From positions 1 to 36,381 of the forward strand of contig CAZDML010000008.1 of NCBI GenBank assembly GCA_964506645.1: a stretch of 36,381 nt of DNA, in the 5' to 3' direction. Below the pieces are notes generated by a model. It ran no database searches and had not been told where the DNA came from. It was given only the letters and a program-made list of their open reading frames with translations. The DNA comes from CAZDML01 sp964506645. Its GTDB lineage: Bacteria > Elusimicrobiota > Elusimicrobia > 2-01-FULL-59-12. The translations under genes were made by a program, and so were the position numbers. Positions 1-7,656 of this stretch are shown here, piece by piece. Positions within the stretch are counted from its first letter, which is position 1. Each line of letters begins with the position of its first letter.

Positions 1-1
1 C

Positions 2-1204
2 ATTATTATTTTGGCAGTCTCATCACTTTTGGGATCGATCAACTTCATTGTGACGGTGCTGAACCTGCGGGCCCCGGGCATGACGCTGTTTCGTATGCCA
101 CTGACGGTATGGGCGATGTTTATTACCGCGATTCTTCTCTTGCTAGCGCTCCCGTCATTGACGGTAGCCGTGGTGTGTCTGCTGCTGGACCGTGTTGCGG
201 GCACGAGCTTCTTCGTCCCCGCTGGCCTGATTATTAATGGGTCGACGCTCGACCGCAGCGGCGGACAGCCACTTTTGTGGCAGCATCTCTTCTGGTTCTT
301 CGGACATCCGGAAGTGTATATCGTGATTATGCCGGCCATGGGCATTGTGTCGGACGTGATTTCCACGTTCTCGCGTCGCCCGCTCTTTGGCTACAAGTCG
401 ATGGTCTACGCGCTCTGTGGCATTGCCGGGCTCGGATTTATCGTGTGGGGCCACCACATGTTTGTCAGCGGCATGAACCCCTTTGTGGGGACTGCCTTTA
501 TGATGTCGACCGTGGTCATTGCAGTGCCTTCGGCGATTAAGACGTTTAATTGGCTGGGAACGATGTGGCGCGGCTCGATCCGTTTTGATACTCCGATGCT
601 TTGCGCGGTAGGTTTTATTTCCATGTTTATCATCGGCGGGCTGACCGGCGTATTCTGTGCGATCACCCCGATCGATATCTACATCCACACTACCTACTTT
701 GTCATCGGGCACTTCCATTTCATGATGGTCGGGGGCGCGCTTTTCGGTCTCTTTGCCGGCACGTACTTCTGGTTTCCAAAATTTTTCGGACGACGCATGA
801 ATGAAACGCTGGGCAAAATTCACATCGCCATCACCTTTGTGATGTTCAATCTGGTGTTTTACCCGATGTTCATTCTGGGCGCGGCTGGCGAACCTCGCCG
901 CTACTTCGATGTGGCATCCTTCCCGCAGCTCATGACGCTGCAGCCCATCCGGGCTTTCATGACGGTGAGCGCGCTCATTCTGTTTGCGACGCAGGCCCTC
1001 TTCGTTTTCAATATGTTCTGGAGCATGTTCAAGGGGGAGAAAGTCTCCAACAACCCCTGGGAATCCAATACCCTGGAATGGACAACGGCGTCGCCGCCGC
1101 CGGTCTATAATTTCGAAAAAGTTCCGACGGTCAACCACGGTCCGTACGAGTACAGCGTTCCCAATCGCGCCAAGGATTGGGTCGCCCAAACCGATCCCGC
1201 CTGA
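2..1204 (+). CDS. ctaD: Cytochrome c oxidase subunit I, 3' portion (5' end outside window)
   Basis: This is the catalytic subunit of an aa3/caa3-type haem-copper oxidase, which reduces O2 to water in the inner membrane while pumping protons. The frame is open to the left edge, so the N-terminus is missing; the first visible residues already match the conserved INFIVTxxNLRAPGMT stretch. The CuB ligand and cross-link motif GHPEVY lies near 301-320, the paired CuB histidines (WGHHMF) near 447-462, and the haem a/a3 histidines (GHFHF) near 706-720. The tyrosine of HPEVY identifies a type A1 oxidase. It is the first visible gene of a long cox operon, with ctaA starting 18 bases after its stop. Identity is certain. 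Whether subunit II lies just upstream cannot be seen. Confidence 0.97.
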   Translation: MIILAVSSLLGSINFIVTVLNLRAPGMTLFRMPLTVWAMFITAILLLLALPSLTVAVVCLLLDRVAGTSFFVPAGLIINGSTLDRSGGQPLLWQHLFWFFGHPEVYIVIMPAMGIVSDVISTFSRRPLFGYKSMVYALCGIAGLGFIVWGHHMFVSGMNPFVGTAFMMSTVVIAVPSAIKTFNWLGTMWRGSIRFDTPMLCAVGFISMFIIGGLTGVFCAITPIDIYIHTTYFVIGHFHFMMVGGALFGLFAGTYFWFPKFFGRRMNETLGKIHIAITFVMFNLVFYPMFILGAAGEPRRYFDVASFPQLMTLQPIRAFMTVSALILFATQALFVFNMFWSMFKGEKVSNNPWESNTLEWTTASPPPVYNFEKVPTVNHGPYEYSVPNRAKDWVAQTDPA

Positions 1205-1222
1205 TCCGGCGGGGAGTTCCCC

Positions 1223-2050
1223 ATGAAAAATAGATCCCTTCATTTCTATGCCATTGGTGTAGCAGTTGCTACATTTTTCCTCATTATTGCCGGAGGCCTG
1301 GTGACCAGCACCGGGTCGGGACTGGCCGTGCCCGACTGGCCGCTGTCCTTTGGTCAGTTTTTTCCCAAAATGGAGGGCGGCGTCTTCTTTGAGCACGGAC
1401 ATCGCTTAATCGCTGGGACGGTGGGCGTGCTCACCGTCATTTTGACGGTCTGGGTTTGGCAGGTGGAGACACGCCGAGATCTTAAGATCCTGGCCTCGGC
1501 CGCCTTGGGCATTGTCTGTCTGCAGGGCCTCTTGGGGGGTTTAACGGTCATGATGAAGCTGCCGCCCGAAGTGTCGGCAGCCCATGCGACTCTCGGACAG
1601 ATTTTTTTCAGCGTCAATGTCTGTATCGCCGTATTGACCGGACTTCAGGCGCGTCTTCCGCTTCATCCGGTCGTCTCTCCTTCTGCAAAACGCATGCAGC
1701 ATCTGGCAGTGATGACCGCTGTGTTCGCACTTTTGCAGCTCGCCGTGGGTGCGTTTCTGCGGCATTCCGGAGCGGGCTTGTCTCTGCATCTGACGGGCGC
1801 AGCCCTGGTCACGATTCATATCCTATTATGTGCCCGCCGCGTGTACACTCAGTTTGCCGAACTCCCTGAGCTAGAACGTCCGGTTAGTGTGATGAGCTGG
1901 CTTTTGGGTGTTCAGCTTCTCCTTGGATTTTTTTCCTGGCGGGTCGGCGGGGTGGCTATCACCACAGCGCATGTGGGTGTGGGTGCACTTATTCTGGCCA
2001 GCGCCGTGGTATTAAGTGTCCAATCGTATCGTCGTCTCGTGGCGGCGTGA
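1223..2050 (+). CDS. ctaA: Haem A synthase (COX15/CtaA family)
   Basis: CtaA oxidises the methyl group of haem O to a formyl group, making haem A for the oxidase encoded alongside. The 275-residue protein is a polytopic membrane protein with the family pattern GGLVTSTGSGLAVPDWP near residues 24-40. The E-H-x-H-R motif is at residues 57-61, where the histidines bind haem. Further membrane histidines occur in SAAHATLGQ, LSLHLTG and TTAHVGVG. A GGGGAG ribosome-binding sequence precedes the ATG. The protein is somewhat shorter than typical COX15 proteins. Its stop overlaps the ctaB start (TGATG), so the two haem-modifying enzymes are probably translationally coupled. Confidence 0.95.
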   Translation: MKNRSLHFYAIGVAVATFFLIIAGGLVTSTGSGLAVPDWPLSFGQFFPKMEGGVFFEHGHRLIAGTVGVLTVILTVWVWQVETRRDLKILASAALGIVCLQGLLGGLTVMMKLPPEVSAAHATLGQIFFSVNVCIAVLTGLQARLPLHPVVSPSAKRMQHLAVMTAVFALLQLAVGAFLRHSGAGLSLHLTGAALVTIHILLCARRVYTQFAELPELERPVSVMSWLLGVQLLLGFFSWRVGGVAITTAHVGVGALILASAVVLSVQSYRRLVAA

Positions 2051-2898
2051 TGCGCGCCTATTTCGAACTGACCAAATTTCGTATTACCTCCCTGGTCGTC
2101 TTCACCACCTGGCTCGGTTATGTTCTGGCGGCCAAACCCACGGTCTATGACGCGCGCTGGGTCCATCTGATCGTCGGTACTTGGCTGGTCGCTGCGGCGG
2201 CTGCCGCGCTCAATGAATACTGGGAACGCGATCTCGATGCGCTCATGCGGCGCACAGAGACCCGTCCGCTGCCGCAGCACCGCTTAACACCTGACCAAGC
2301 ATTAGGGTTTGGAATTACGCTCGCCATGGTGGGTCTTTTTGAATTGGCGATCTTTGTGAATTGGATCTCGTCGTTTCTGGCCATGCTGACTCTCGTGATT
2401 TATTTGTTTGCTTACACGCCGCTTAAAACCCGTACAGCGCTTTGCACATTGGTCGGTGCTGTTCCCGGTGCCATCCCGCCAATGATCGGCTGGGCTGCGG
2501 TACGCGGCCAGCTGGACCTGACGGCCTGGGTCCTCTTTGGCATATTGTTTCTCTGGCAGCTGCCGCATTTTCTGGCGATCGCCTGGATGTATCGGGACGA
2601 TTATGCGAAAGCAGGTTTTGTCATGCTGCCCATGCAGGACCCCGACGGCCGCATGACCGCCGGCATGATCATGCTCTACACCGTATCCCTCCTTCCGGTG
2701 TCCCTCATTCCCGTCAAGCTGGGGACGATGGGCTTTTCCTATTTTTGTGGCGCTCTCTTTTTAGGCACGGCTTTTCTCCTCTGCAGTGCCTGTGCAGCGC
2801 TGTTTCGTACGCCCGTGTATGCCAAGCGGTTGCTGCTAGCTTCGGTCATCTATCTCCCGCTCTTGCTGACGTGGATGGCCTTAGGAAGGAAACTTTAA
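2050..2898 (+). CDS. ctaB: Protohaem IX farnesyltransferase (haem O synthase)
   Basis: CtaB attaches a farnesyl group to haem B to give haem O, the substrate of the CtaA protein encoded just upstream. The UbiA-type prenyltransferase motifs are present: N-x5-D-x-D at about residues 55-63 followed by ALMRRTETRPLP, and a second acidic motif YRDDYAKAGFVMLP after the middle helices. There are about nine hydrophobic segments in 282 residues, the normal size. The chosen ATG overlaps the ctaA stop by one base; an in-frame GTG three bases earlier is possible. The stop codon overlaps the start of the next small gene (TAATG). Confidence 0.95.
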   Translation: MRAYFELTKFRITSLVVFTTWLGYVLAAKPTVYDARWVHLIVGTWLVAAAAAALNEYWERDLDALMRRTETRPLPQHRLTPDQALGFGITLAMVGLFELAIFVNWISSFLAMLTLVIYLFAYTPLKTRTALCTLVGAVPGAIPPMIGWAAVRGQLDLTAWVLFGILFLWQLPHFLAIAWMYRDDYAKAGFVMLPMQDPDGRMTAGMIMLYTVSLLPVSLIPVKLGTMGFSYFCGALFLGTAFLLCSACAALFRTPVYAKRLLLASVIYLPLLLTWMALGRKL

Positions 2899-3053
2899 TG
2901 TCAGATCCGCAGCGCAACCGTCGTTTAGGCGCCCTGCTTGCCCTCTTTGTGATCGGACTGATGGCCTACTCCTTTTTAGTGATCAAGCATCGAGGCAGTC
3001 TGCCACAACCGGAGAATTTACCGAAGTGGAAACGCATCTTAAGAGGCTTGTGA
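2898..3053 (+). CDS. Small single-pass membrane protein in cox operon (51 aa)
   Basis: This short reading frame begins at an ATG overlapping the ctaB stop (TAATG) and ends inside the start region of the first subunit III gene. The product has a basic N-terminus (QRNRR), one hydrophobic helix of about 20 residues, and a positively charged proline-containing tail ending near WKRIL. The tight coupling on both sides supports a real gene. Size, topology and place between ctaB and subunit III resemble the small cytochrome oxidase assembly proteins annotated in some Proteobacteria. That is an inference from context, and I see no diagnostic motif. It could also be a small structural subunit of the oxidase. 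Confidence 0.7.
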   Translation: MSDPQRNRRLGALLALFVIGLMAYSFLVIKHRGSLPQPENLPKWKRILRGL

Positions 3054-3640
3054 GCGCTCGTCCGCTCTCCAACGGGCGGCTGGGCATGATGTTATTACTC
3101 GGGACCGAGACGGTGCTGTTCTCGTCATTTATTGGAGCCTATATCGTTTTAAAAGCCGGTACACCGATCTGGCCGCCTCTGGGAACACCCCGTCTGACGC
3201 TGGACCTGTCGGTTTTGAATACAGGCCTTCTTGTCGTTAGCAGTGGCATGGCCGCCTGGTTCCGCTGGAAGATAAAGCAGGGCTACCCGCAGGCGGCACG
3301 CAAAGCGGTGGTGGTCACGCTGGGGATCGGCCTGGTCTTTCTCGCCTTGCAGGGGGTCGAGTTTCACAGGCTCTACGCGCAAGGACTGACTTTGCAGCGC
3401 GGGGTGTTCGGAGCCCTTTTTTATTCGCTCATCACCCTGCACGGTCTGCATGTGAGCGGGGGACTGGGATTTCTGGCCTATCTCTTATGGCAGTGGCCAG
3501 TCGCCAGGGACCAGTCAAAGACTGGAAACTTTCTACTAGACACGGGATACTTTGTAGACCGCGTTGGTCATGCCGAGCTTTACTGGCATTTTGTGACGCT
3601 TGTCTGGCTGGTTCTTTTTGGTATCCTTTATCTAGATTAA
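3026..3640 (+). CDS. ctaE: Cytochrome c oxidase subunit III, first copy
   Basis: Subunit III is a structural membrane subunit of haem-copper oxidases that stabilises subunit I and its proton uptake. About 204 residues carry the CyoC/CoxC signatures: GTETVLFSSFIGAY in the first helix, LQGVEFHRLY before the central loop, LITLHGLHVSGG, and the terminal AELYWHFVTLVWLVLF. The start is uncertain. GTG at 3026 overlaps the previous small gene by 28 bases and has GGAG 11 bases upstream, while GTG at 3050 overlaps its stop in the usual GTGA way with AAGAGG close by. The stretch before the last helix (near 3488-3514) contains a short repeat also found at 4566-4592. Confidence 0.92.
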   Translation: METHLKRLVSARPLSNGRLGMMLLLGTETVLFSSFIGAYIVLKAGTPIWPPLGTPRLTLDLSVLNTGLLVVSSGMAAWFRWKIKQGYPQAARKAVVVTLGIGLVFLALQGVEFHRLYAQGLTLQRGVFGALFYSLITLHGLHVSGGLGFLAYLLWQWPVARDQSKTGNFLLDTGYFVDRVGHAELYWHFVTLVWLVLFGILYLD

Positions 3641-3661
3641 CGATACGGAGGAGTTTTACGT

Positions 3662-4258
3662 ATGAGTCATTCTGCTGTTGCTCACGCCCCAGAATCCATG
3701 GAAGTGTTCGGTACCGCTCGCGGCAAGTTGGCAATGTGGCTATTTTTGGTCTCAGACGCCCTCACGTTTGGTGCGCTCCTGGCTGCGTATGGCGCGATGC
3801 GCCTGGGCAGTGCATCCTGGCCGGTGCCTTCGCACGTTTTAAACGTCCCGCTGACCGCGGTGAACACGTTTATTCTGATTTGTTCCAGTGTGACCATGGT
3901 GAAGGCGCTCTCCGCCATTGAGCGCGGGGATCAAAAGGGTCTTCAGAAATTTTTGTTGTTCACGATTCTGGGCGGTCTCTGTTTCCTCGGGATTCAGGTC
4001 TACGAATATCATCATTTGATCGTTCTGGAAGGTCTGAGCCTGCGCAAAGATCTTTTCTGTGCGACGTTCTTCTCTCTGACGAGTTTTCACGGCATGCACG
4101 TGCTGGGCGGTGTCATTTATCTGACAGTCATTCGCGAGCTCGCTAAACGGGGGGCCTACAGCGCCAGCAATTACCACCGTGTGGAAATTGCCGGGCTCTA
4201 CTGGCACTTCGTCGATCTGGTGTGGATTCTCGTGTTTACATTCGTTTATCTCGTTTAA
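3662..4258 (+). CDS. Cytochrome c oxidase subunit III family protein, second copy
   Basis: A second, divergent subunit III of 198 residues follows the first. It has SDALTFGALLAAY in the first helix, IQVYEYHHL in the centre, SLTSFHGMHVLGG, and VEIAGLYWHFVDLVWILVF at the end. The C-terminal block matches the canonical subunit III consensus better than the first copy does. GGAGGAG lies eight bases upstream of the ATG. Tandem subunit III genes occur in cox operons of several non-proteobacterial phyla, where both products are thought to sit in one complex. Whether that holds here is inferred. Confidence 0.92.
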   Translation: MSHSAVAHAPESMEVFGTARGKLAMWLFLVSDALTFGALLAAYGAMRLGSASWPVPSHVLNVPLTAVNTFILICSSVTMVKALSAIERGDQKGLQKFLLFTILGGLCFLGIQVYEYHHLIVLEGLSLRKDLFCATFFSLTSFHGMHVLGGVIYLTVIRELAKRGAYSASNYHRVEIAGLYWHFVDLVWILVFTFVYLV

Positions 4259-4268
4259 GGAGCAGGCC

Positions 4269-4565
4269 ATGTCCGCAACCTCAACGTCTCACGATTCGCA
4301 CGACGCCCTTTACATAAAAATTTTCTGGTGGCTTTTGGCATTGACGCTGGTGGAAGTCGCTGTGGTCTATACCCCCGTTGCCCGTTGGGTCATTATTGGC
4401 ACTCTGGTCGTGCTCGCCTTTGTGAAGGCCGGCCTCGTCGCTGCCAATTACATGCATCTTCGTTTTGAAAAATGGACGCTGGCGGCGCTGTCACTCATTC
4501 CGCTCGTTTTAATCGCCATTCTTCTCCTCGGCCTCCTCCCAGACATCGGTCACGTTCTGCATTAA
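4269..4565 (+). CDS. Cytochrome c oxidase subunit IV (prokaryotic COX4/CyoD-like)
   Basis: This 98-residue membrane protein has the three-helix layout and motifs of bacterial subunit IV: KIFWWLLALTLVEVAVVY, then FVKAGLVAANYMHLRFEKW, then a final LIPLVLIAILLLGLLPD helix. The YMHLRFE motif is a good family marker. The ATG is fixed by AAGGAG six bases upstream, which overlaps the stop of the second subunit III gene. The protein probably assists assembly or stability of the oxidase. It is the last structural subunit gene before a 71-base gap leading to the ABC transporter. Confidence 0.9.
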   Translation: MSATSTSHDSHDALYIKIFWWLLALTLVEVAVVYTPVARWVIIGTLVVLAFVKAGLVAANYMHLRFEKWTLAALSLIPLVLIAILLLGLLPDIGHVLH

Positions 4566-4636
4566 TGGCAGTGACCAGTTCCCAGTGATCAGAATTTTCT
4601 GGCCACGGGACCCTGGCGACTAATCACTTCTACTTT

Positions 4637-5581
4637 ATGGACGCCATCGTTCTCGATCAGCTTTCACATACCTATCCCGCCACCGGCTCCTCCGAGCCGC
4701 GAGCGGCGTTGCGCGGCGTCAGTTTCACCGTCCGACAAGGCGAGCTCTTCGGTCTGCTCGGTCCCAACGGCGGCGGCAAATCCACCGCCTTTAACATTCT
4801 CTCCACGTTTTTCCGCCCTACCGGGGGCCGTGCAACACTGTTGGGTGAAGACGTTGCCACCCATCCCGAGCAGATCCGCCACCGACTGGGGATTGTGTTT
4901 CAACATCCCAGTCTCGATGCCAAGCTGACGATCTGGGAAAACCTCATTCATCAAGGGCATCTTTACGGCCTCTCGGGCGATGAGCTGCGGGATCGTATGG
5001 CCACCGTCCTTCAGCGGGTCGGGCTGCTTGACCGGGCGCAAGACCGCGTCGAAGTGCTGTCCGGCGGACTCAAGCGTCGCGTGGAAGTCGCTAAAGGCCT
5101 TCTGCATAAGCCGGGAATTCTGCTTCTCGACGAGCCGAGCACCGGTCTAGATCCCGGAGCGCGGCGTGACCTGTGGGCCTACTTGCAGGAGCTGCAGCGC
5201 GAAGAAAAAATGACGATCATTGTCACGACGCATCTTATGGAAGAAGCCGAGAAGTGCGATCGTGTGGCGATTTTAAACGAAGGCAAGCTGGTCGCACTCG
5301 GGAGTCCGGCAGAACTCAAACGCAAAATCGGCGGCGACGTAATCACCGTTCAAACGCCTGATGCCGAAGCTCTGGCCCGCGCGATCGAAACCAAATTCCA
5401 TGCCGCCGCTGTCGTTGTTGAAGAAACGTTGCGCATCGAGCGCGAGAAAGGACACGAATTTATTCCTCAGCTGGTCAGTGCGTTTCCTGGGCAGATCACC
5501 TCCGTCACGCTCGGCAAGCCGACGCTGGAAGATGTGTTCGTGCACGAAACCGGTCACCGCTTCTGGAAGGATCCCGCATGA
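4637..5581 (+). CDS. ABC transporter ATP-binding protein (DrrA/NatA-type) in cox operon
   Basis: This 314-residue cytoplasmic ATPase drives the ABC-2 permease encoded next. Walker A is GPNGGGKST at residues 42-50. The Q-loop is VFQHPSLD, the signature LSGGLKRRVEVAKGL (Leu where Gln is usual), Walker B LLLDEPSTGLD, and the H-loop VTTHLMEEAEKC. A C-terminal extension of about 80 residues after the nucleotide-binding domain is typical of DrrA/CcmA-like export ATPases. It overlaps the permease start by four bases (ATGA). Placement between oxidase subunits and the SCO1 gene suggests a role in oxidase assembly, perhaps like NosF in N2O reductase maturation. The substrate is unknown. Confidence 0.92.
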   Translation: MDAIVLDQLSHTYPATGSSEPRAALRGVSFTVRQGELFGLLGPNGGGKSTAFNILSTFFRPTGGRATLLGEDVATHPEQIRHRLGIVFQHPSLDAKLTIWENLIHQGHLYGLSGDELRDRMATVLQRVGLLDRAQDRVEVLSGGLKRRVEVAKGLLHKPGILLLDEPSTGLDPGARRDLWAYLQELQREEKMTIIVTTHLMEEAEKCDRVAILNEGKLVALGSPAELKRKIGGDVITVQTPDAEALARAIETKFHAAAVVVEETLRIEREKGHEFIPQLVSAFPGQITSVTLGKPTLEDVFVHETGHRFWKDPA

Positions 5582-6369
5582 GCTATTTCTGGCTGCCGGC
5601 CATTACGTTGTGGAAACGGGAAATGGTGCGTTTCTTCCGTCAGCGCAGCCGCGTGATTGGCGCTGTCGCACCTCCCATCCTCTTCTGGTTTTTGATTGGC
5701 TCGGGTCTGGGGGCGTCATTCCGGTTACCGGGCATGACACTGACCAGCGGTGCCACGGACGTGACCTATCTGCAGTATTTCTTTCCAGGGACGGTCGTAC
5801 TCATTGTGCTCTTCACGGCTATCTTTTCGACCATTTCCATTATTGAAGACCGTCACGAAGGATTTCTGCAGTCCGTGCTTGTGGCGCCCGTTCCGCGCTC
5901 AAGCATCGTGCTGGGAAAAATTGCGGGCGGGACCTCGCTGGCCTTTGCGCAGGCGGTGTTCTTCCTTGCGCTCGCACCGGTCGCAGGACTTTCTGTGCAT
6001 TGGAAAGGTCTTCTCTTTCTTTTGGTGCTGCTGCTGATTATCGCGTTTGGTCTGACCGGCCTGGGTTTTTTCCTGGCGTGGCGGCTCGATTCGACGCAGG
6101 GCTTTCATGCCATCATGAATCTCCTGCTCATTCCGATGTGGCTTTTGTCCGGAACGCTCTTTCCGGTCTCCGGTGCGCCGCTGTGGCTGCGTCTGGTGAT
6201 GCGCATCAATCCGCTGACCTATGGGGTAGATGCCCTGCGCGGGATGCTGCTCATACACGGCCAGCCGCTGCAGTCCAGTCTGGCTTCTCCGTGGACCTGT
6301 CTGGGTATTTCACTTCTCTTTAGCGGCGCGATGTTTGTTCTGTCCGTGCAAACCGCGCGTCAGCGTTAA
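5578..6369 (+). CDS. ABC-2 type transporter permease
   Basis: This 263-residue inner-membrane permease has about six hydrophobic helices and typical ABC-2 features: an N-terminal amphipathic segment (WKREMVRFFRQRSRVIGA), the EDRHEGFLQSVLVAPVPRSSIVLGKIAGG coupling region, and the late motif MNLLLIPMWLLSGTLFPVSGAPLWL followed by NPLTYGVDALRGMLL. It is translationally coupled to the ATPase upstream and sits three bases before the SCO1 gene. Its place in the cox operon suggests export or insertion of something needed for the copper or haem centres, but no residue reveals the substrate. Confidence 0.9.
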   Translation: MSYFWLPAITLWKREMVRFFRQRSRVIGAVAPPILFWFLIGSGLGASFRLPGMTLTSGATDVTYLQYFFPGTVVLIVLFTAIFSTISIIEDRHEGFLQSVLVAPVPRSSIVLGKIAGGTSLAFAQAVFFLALAPVAGLSVHWKGLLFLLVLLLIIAFGLTGLGFFLAWRLDSTQGFHAIMNLLLIPMWLLSGTLFPVSGAPLWLRLVMRINPLTYGVDALRGMLLIHGQPLQSSLASPWTCLGISLLFSGAMFVLSVQTARQR

Positions 6370-6372
6370 CGT

Positions 6373-6984
6373 ATGAACGTTCGTCCTCTCTGGTGGATCC
6401 TCTTCGGACTGACCTGTTTCATTGTGACGTCCGGTTTTGTGAAAGAGCGTGTGCTCCGCTCTGAAAGCGCCGGCGCATTTCATGGCGCGTTGCCCGTGCT
6501 CGGTCGCGTGAAAACATTTCAGCTCATCGATTCTCAAGGAAAGCCGTTTGCGCTCGACCGTCTGCGCGGAAAGATTTGGGTGGCCGATTTTATTTTCACA
6601 CGCTGCGGTGGGCAATGCCCCATCATGACCCGCCACATGGAAAAAATCCAGAGCTTGCTTCCCACAGAAGCGCCCGTAGAGCTGGTCTCCATTTCTGTCG
6701 ATCCGGAGTTCGATACGCCGAACGTTCTTTCGGACTACGCATCGACAACGTCCGCGCGTTCAGGGCGCTGGCATTTTCTCACCGGGTCCGCCGAAGCGAT
6801 TGCGGCTTTGATGCGGGATAGTTTTCATCTGCCGGGCGTTACGGCCAGCTCTAACGCGACGGAAATGCTGTTTCACAGCGATCGCTTTGTGCTGGTGGAT
6901 CCTGCCTTTCAAATTCGTGGCTACTACACGGGCACGGATCCGGATTCCGTGGCTCAGCTCGTCAAAGACATGGGGCGTTTATGA
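6373..6984 (+). CDS. SCO1/SenC family copper chaperone
   Basis: SCO proteins deliver copper to, or reduce the cysteines of, the CuA site of oxidase subunit II. This 203-residue protein has one N-terminal membrane anchor (residues 6-22) and a thioredoxin-like periplasmic domain. It carries the copper-binding motif C78-G-G-Q-C82 within FTRCGGQCPIMT, and the conserved distal histidine H167 in LFHSDRFVLVD. SISVDPEFDTPNVL also matches the family. All three copper ligands are present, so it is probably functional. Its stop overlaps the DUF420 gene start (ATGA). The CxxxC/His arrangement implies that the unseen subunit II has a CuA centre. Confidence 0.93.
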   Translation: MNVRPLWWILFGLTCFIVTSGFVKERVLRSESAGAFHGALPVLGRVKTFQLIDSQGKPFALDRLRGKIWVADFIFTRCGGQCPIMTRHMEKIQSLLPTEAPVELVSISVDPEFDTPNVLSDYASTTSARSGRWHFLTGSAEAIAALMRDSFHLPGVTASSNATEMLFHSDRFVLVDPAFQIRGYYTGTDPDSVAQLVKDMGRL

Positions 6985-7388
6985 CCTACGCACAGCTGCC
7001 CACTCTCAATGCCATTTTGAATGCGTCGAGCGCGGTGATTCTCGCCGCGGGATTCTATTTTATCCGTCAGAAAAACATCCGCGCCCATCGGGCCTGCATG
7101 AGTGCGGCCTTCGCAACTTCCGTGGTTTTTCTGGTTTCGTATCTGGTATATCACGCCCATGCGGGTCATGTCCGCTATCAAGGGGTCGGCACGATGCGCA
7201 CGCTTTATTTCACGATTCTTTTTTCACACACCATTCTAGCGACGGTGATTGTGCCGCTGATTCTGCGCACGCTCTACCTCGCGCTCAAAAACCGCGCGCT
7301 GGAACATCGCGCCTGGGCGCGCTGGACGTTGCCGTTGTGGTTGTATGTATCGGTGACAGGGGTGGTGATCTATGAGATGCTGTATTAA
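6981..7388 (+). CDS. DUF420 membrane protein (CtaM/YozB-like oxidase assembly factor)
   Basis: This 135-residue protein has four hydrophobic helices and the conserved histidines of the DUF420 family: LNASSAVILAAGFYFIRQKNIRAHRACM, YLVYHAHAGHVRYQG, TILFSHTILATVIVPL, and a final RWTLPLWLYVSVTGVVIYEML. The family member CtaM (YozB) is needed for haem-copper oxidase maturation in Firmicutes. The position directly after SCO1 fits that role. The start overlaps the SCO1 stop by four bases. The assignment to the family is firm; the exact step, perhaps copper B assembly, is taken from the homologue. Confidence 0.88.
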   Translation: MTYAQLPTLNAILNASSAVILAAGFYFIRQKNIRAHRACMSAAFATSVVFLVSYLVYHAHAGHVRYQGVGTMRTLYFTILFSHTILATVIVPLILRTLYLALKNRALEHRAWARWTLPLWLYVSVTGVVIYEMLY

Positions 7389-7431
7389 CAGCGGATCAGC
7401 GAAACGAAAGCAGAGAAACGAGATCAGAACG

Positions 7432-7656
7432 GTGTCTTTCTATGTTCTTCTCTCGTTTCTCGTTTTTCTTCCCTCTTCACTCGTAGTTGCCTGTGATAAC
7501 TGCAAGGACCTGCTCAGCGAGAACTTGAAGCGCGGGTTTTCCTGGAGTGTGATTTGGATGCTGACCGTGCCGTTTACCGTCGTGGGTGTAATTGCCGCGG
7601 TGGTGTATCGTGCTTATCGAAAAAGGCCAGCTACTTCACTAAAAGCTGCTGAATAA
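7432..7656 (+). CDS. Small CxxC membrane protein or lipoprotein at end of cox operon
   Basis: This product of about 74 residues has a hydrophobic signal segment ending in LVVAC. The lipobox-like cysteine also opens a CDNC (CxxC) motif. A short amphipathic stretch (KDLLSENLKRGFSWSV) and one membrane helix follow before a basic tail. An upstream in-frame ATG at 7372, overlapping the DUF420 gene, would add 20 hydrophilic residues before the signal; GTG at 7432 gives a cleaner signal peptide. The periplasmic CxxC suggests thiol or metal handling in oxidase assembly, but I recognise no named family. The 3' end overlaps the convergent receiver gene by 26 bases. Confidence 0.65.
   Translation: MSFYVLLSFLVFLPSSLVVACDNCKDLLSENLKRGFSWSVIWMLTVPFTVVGVIAAVVYRAYRKRPATSLKAAE

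Noticed and set aside
155..1402. Long open frame antisense to cytochrome oxidase subunit I
   Set aside because: Arg/His-rich, low-complexity translation with no domain, fully opposite a certain gene; a codon-bias shadow.
2442..2897. Upstream extension of the small 51-residue gene through ctaB
   Set aside because: The extension lies in another frame of ctaB and reads as unstructured; only the part from 2898 has a proper start and membrane helix.
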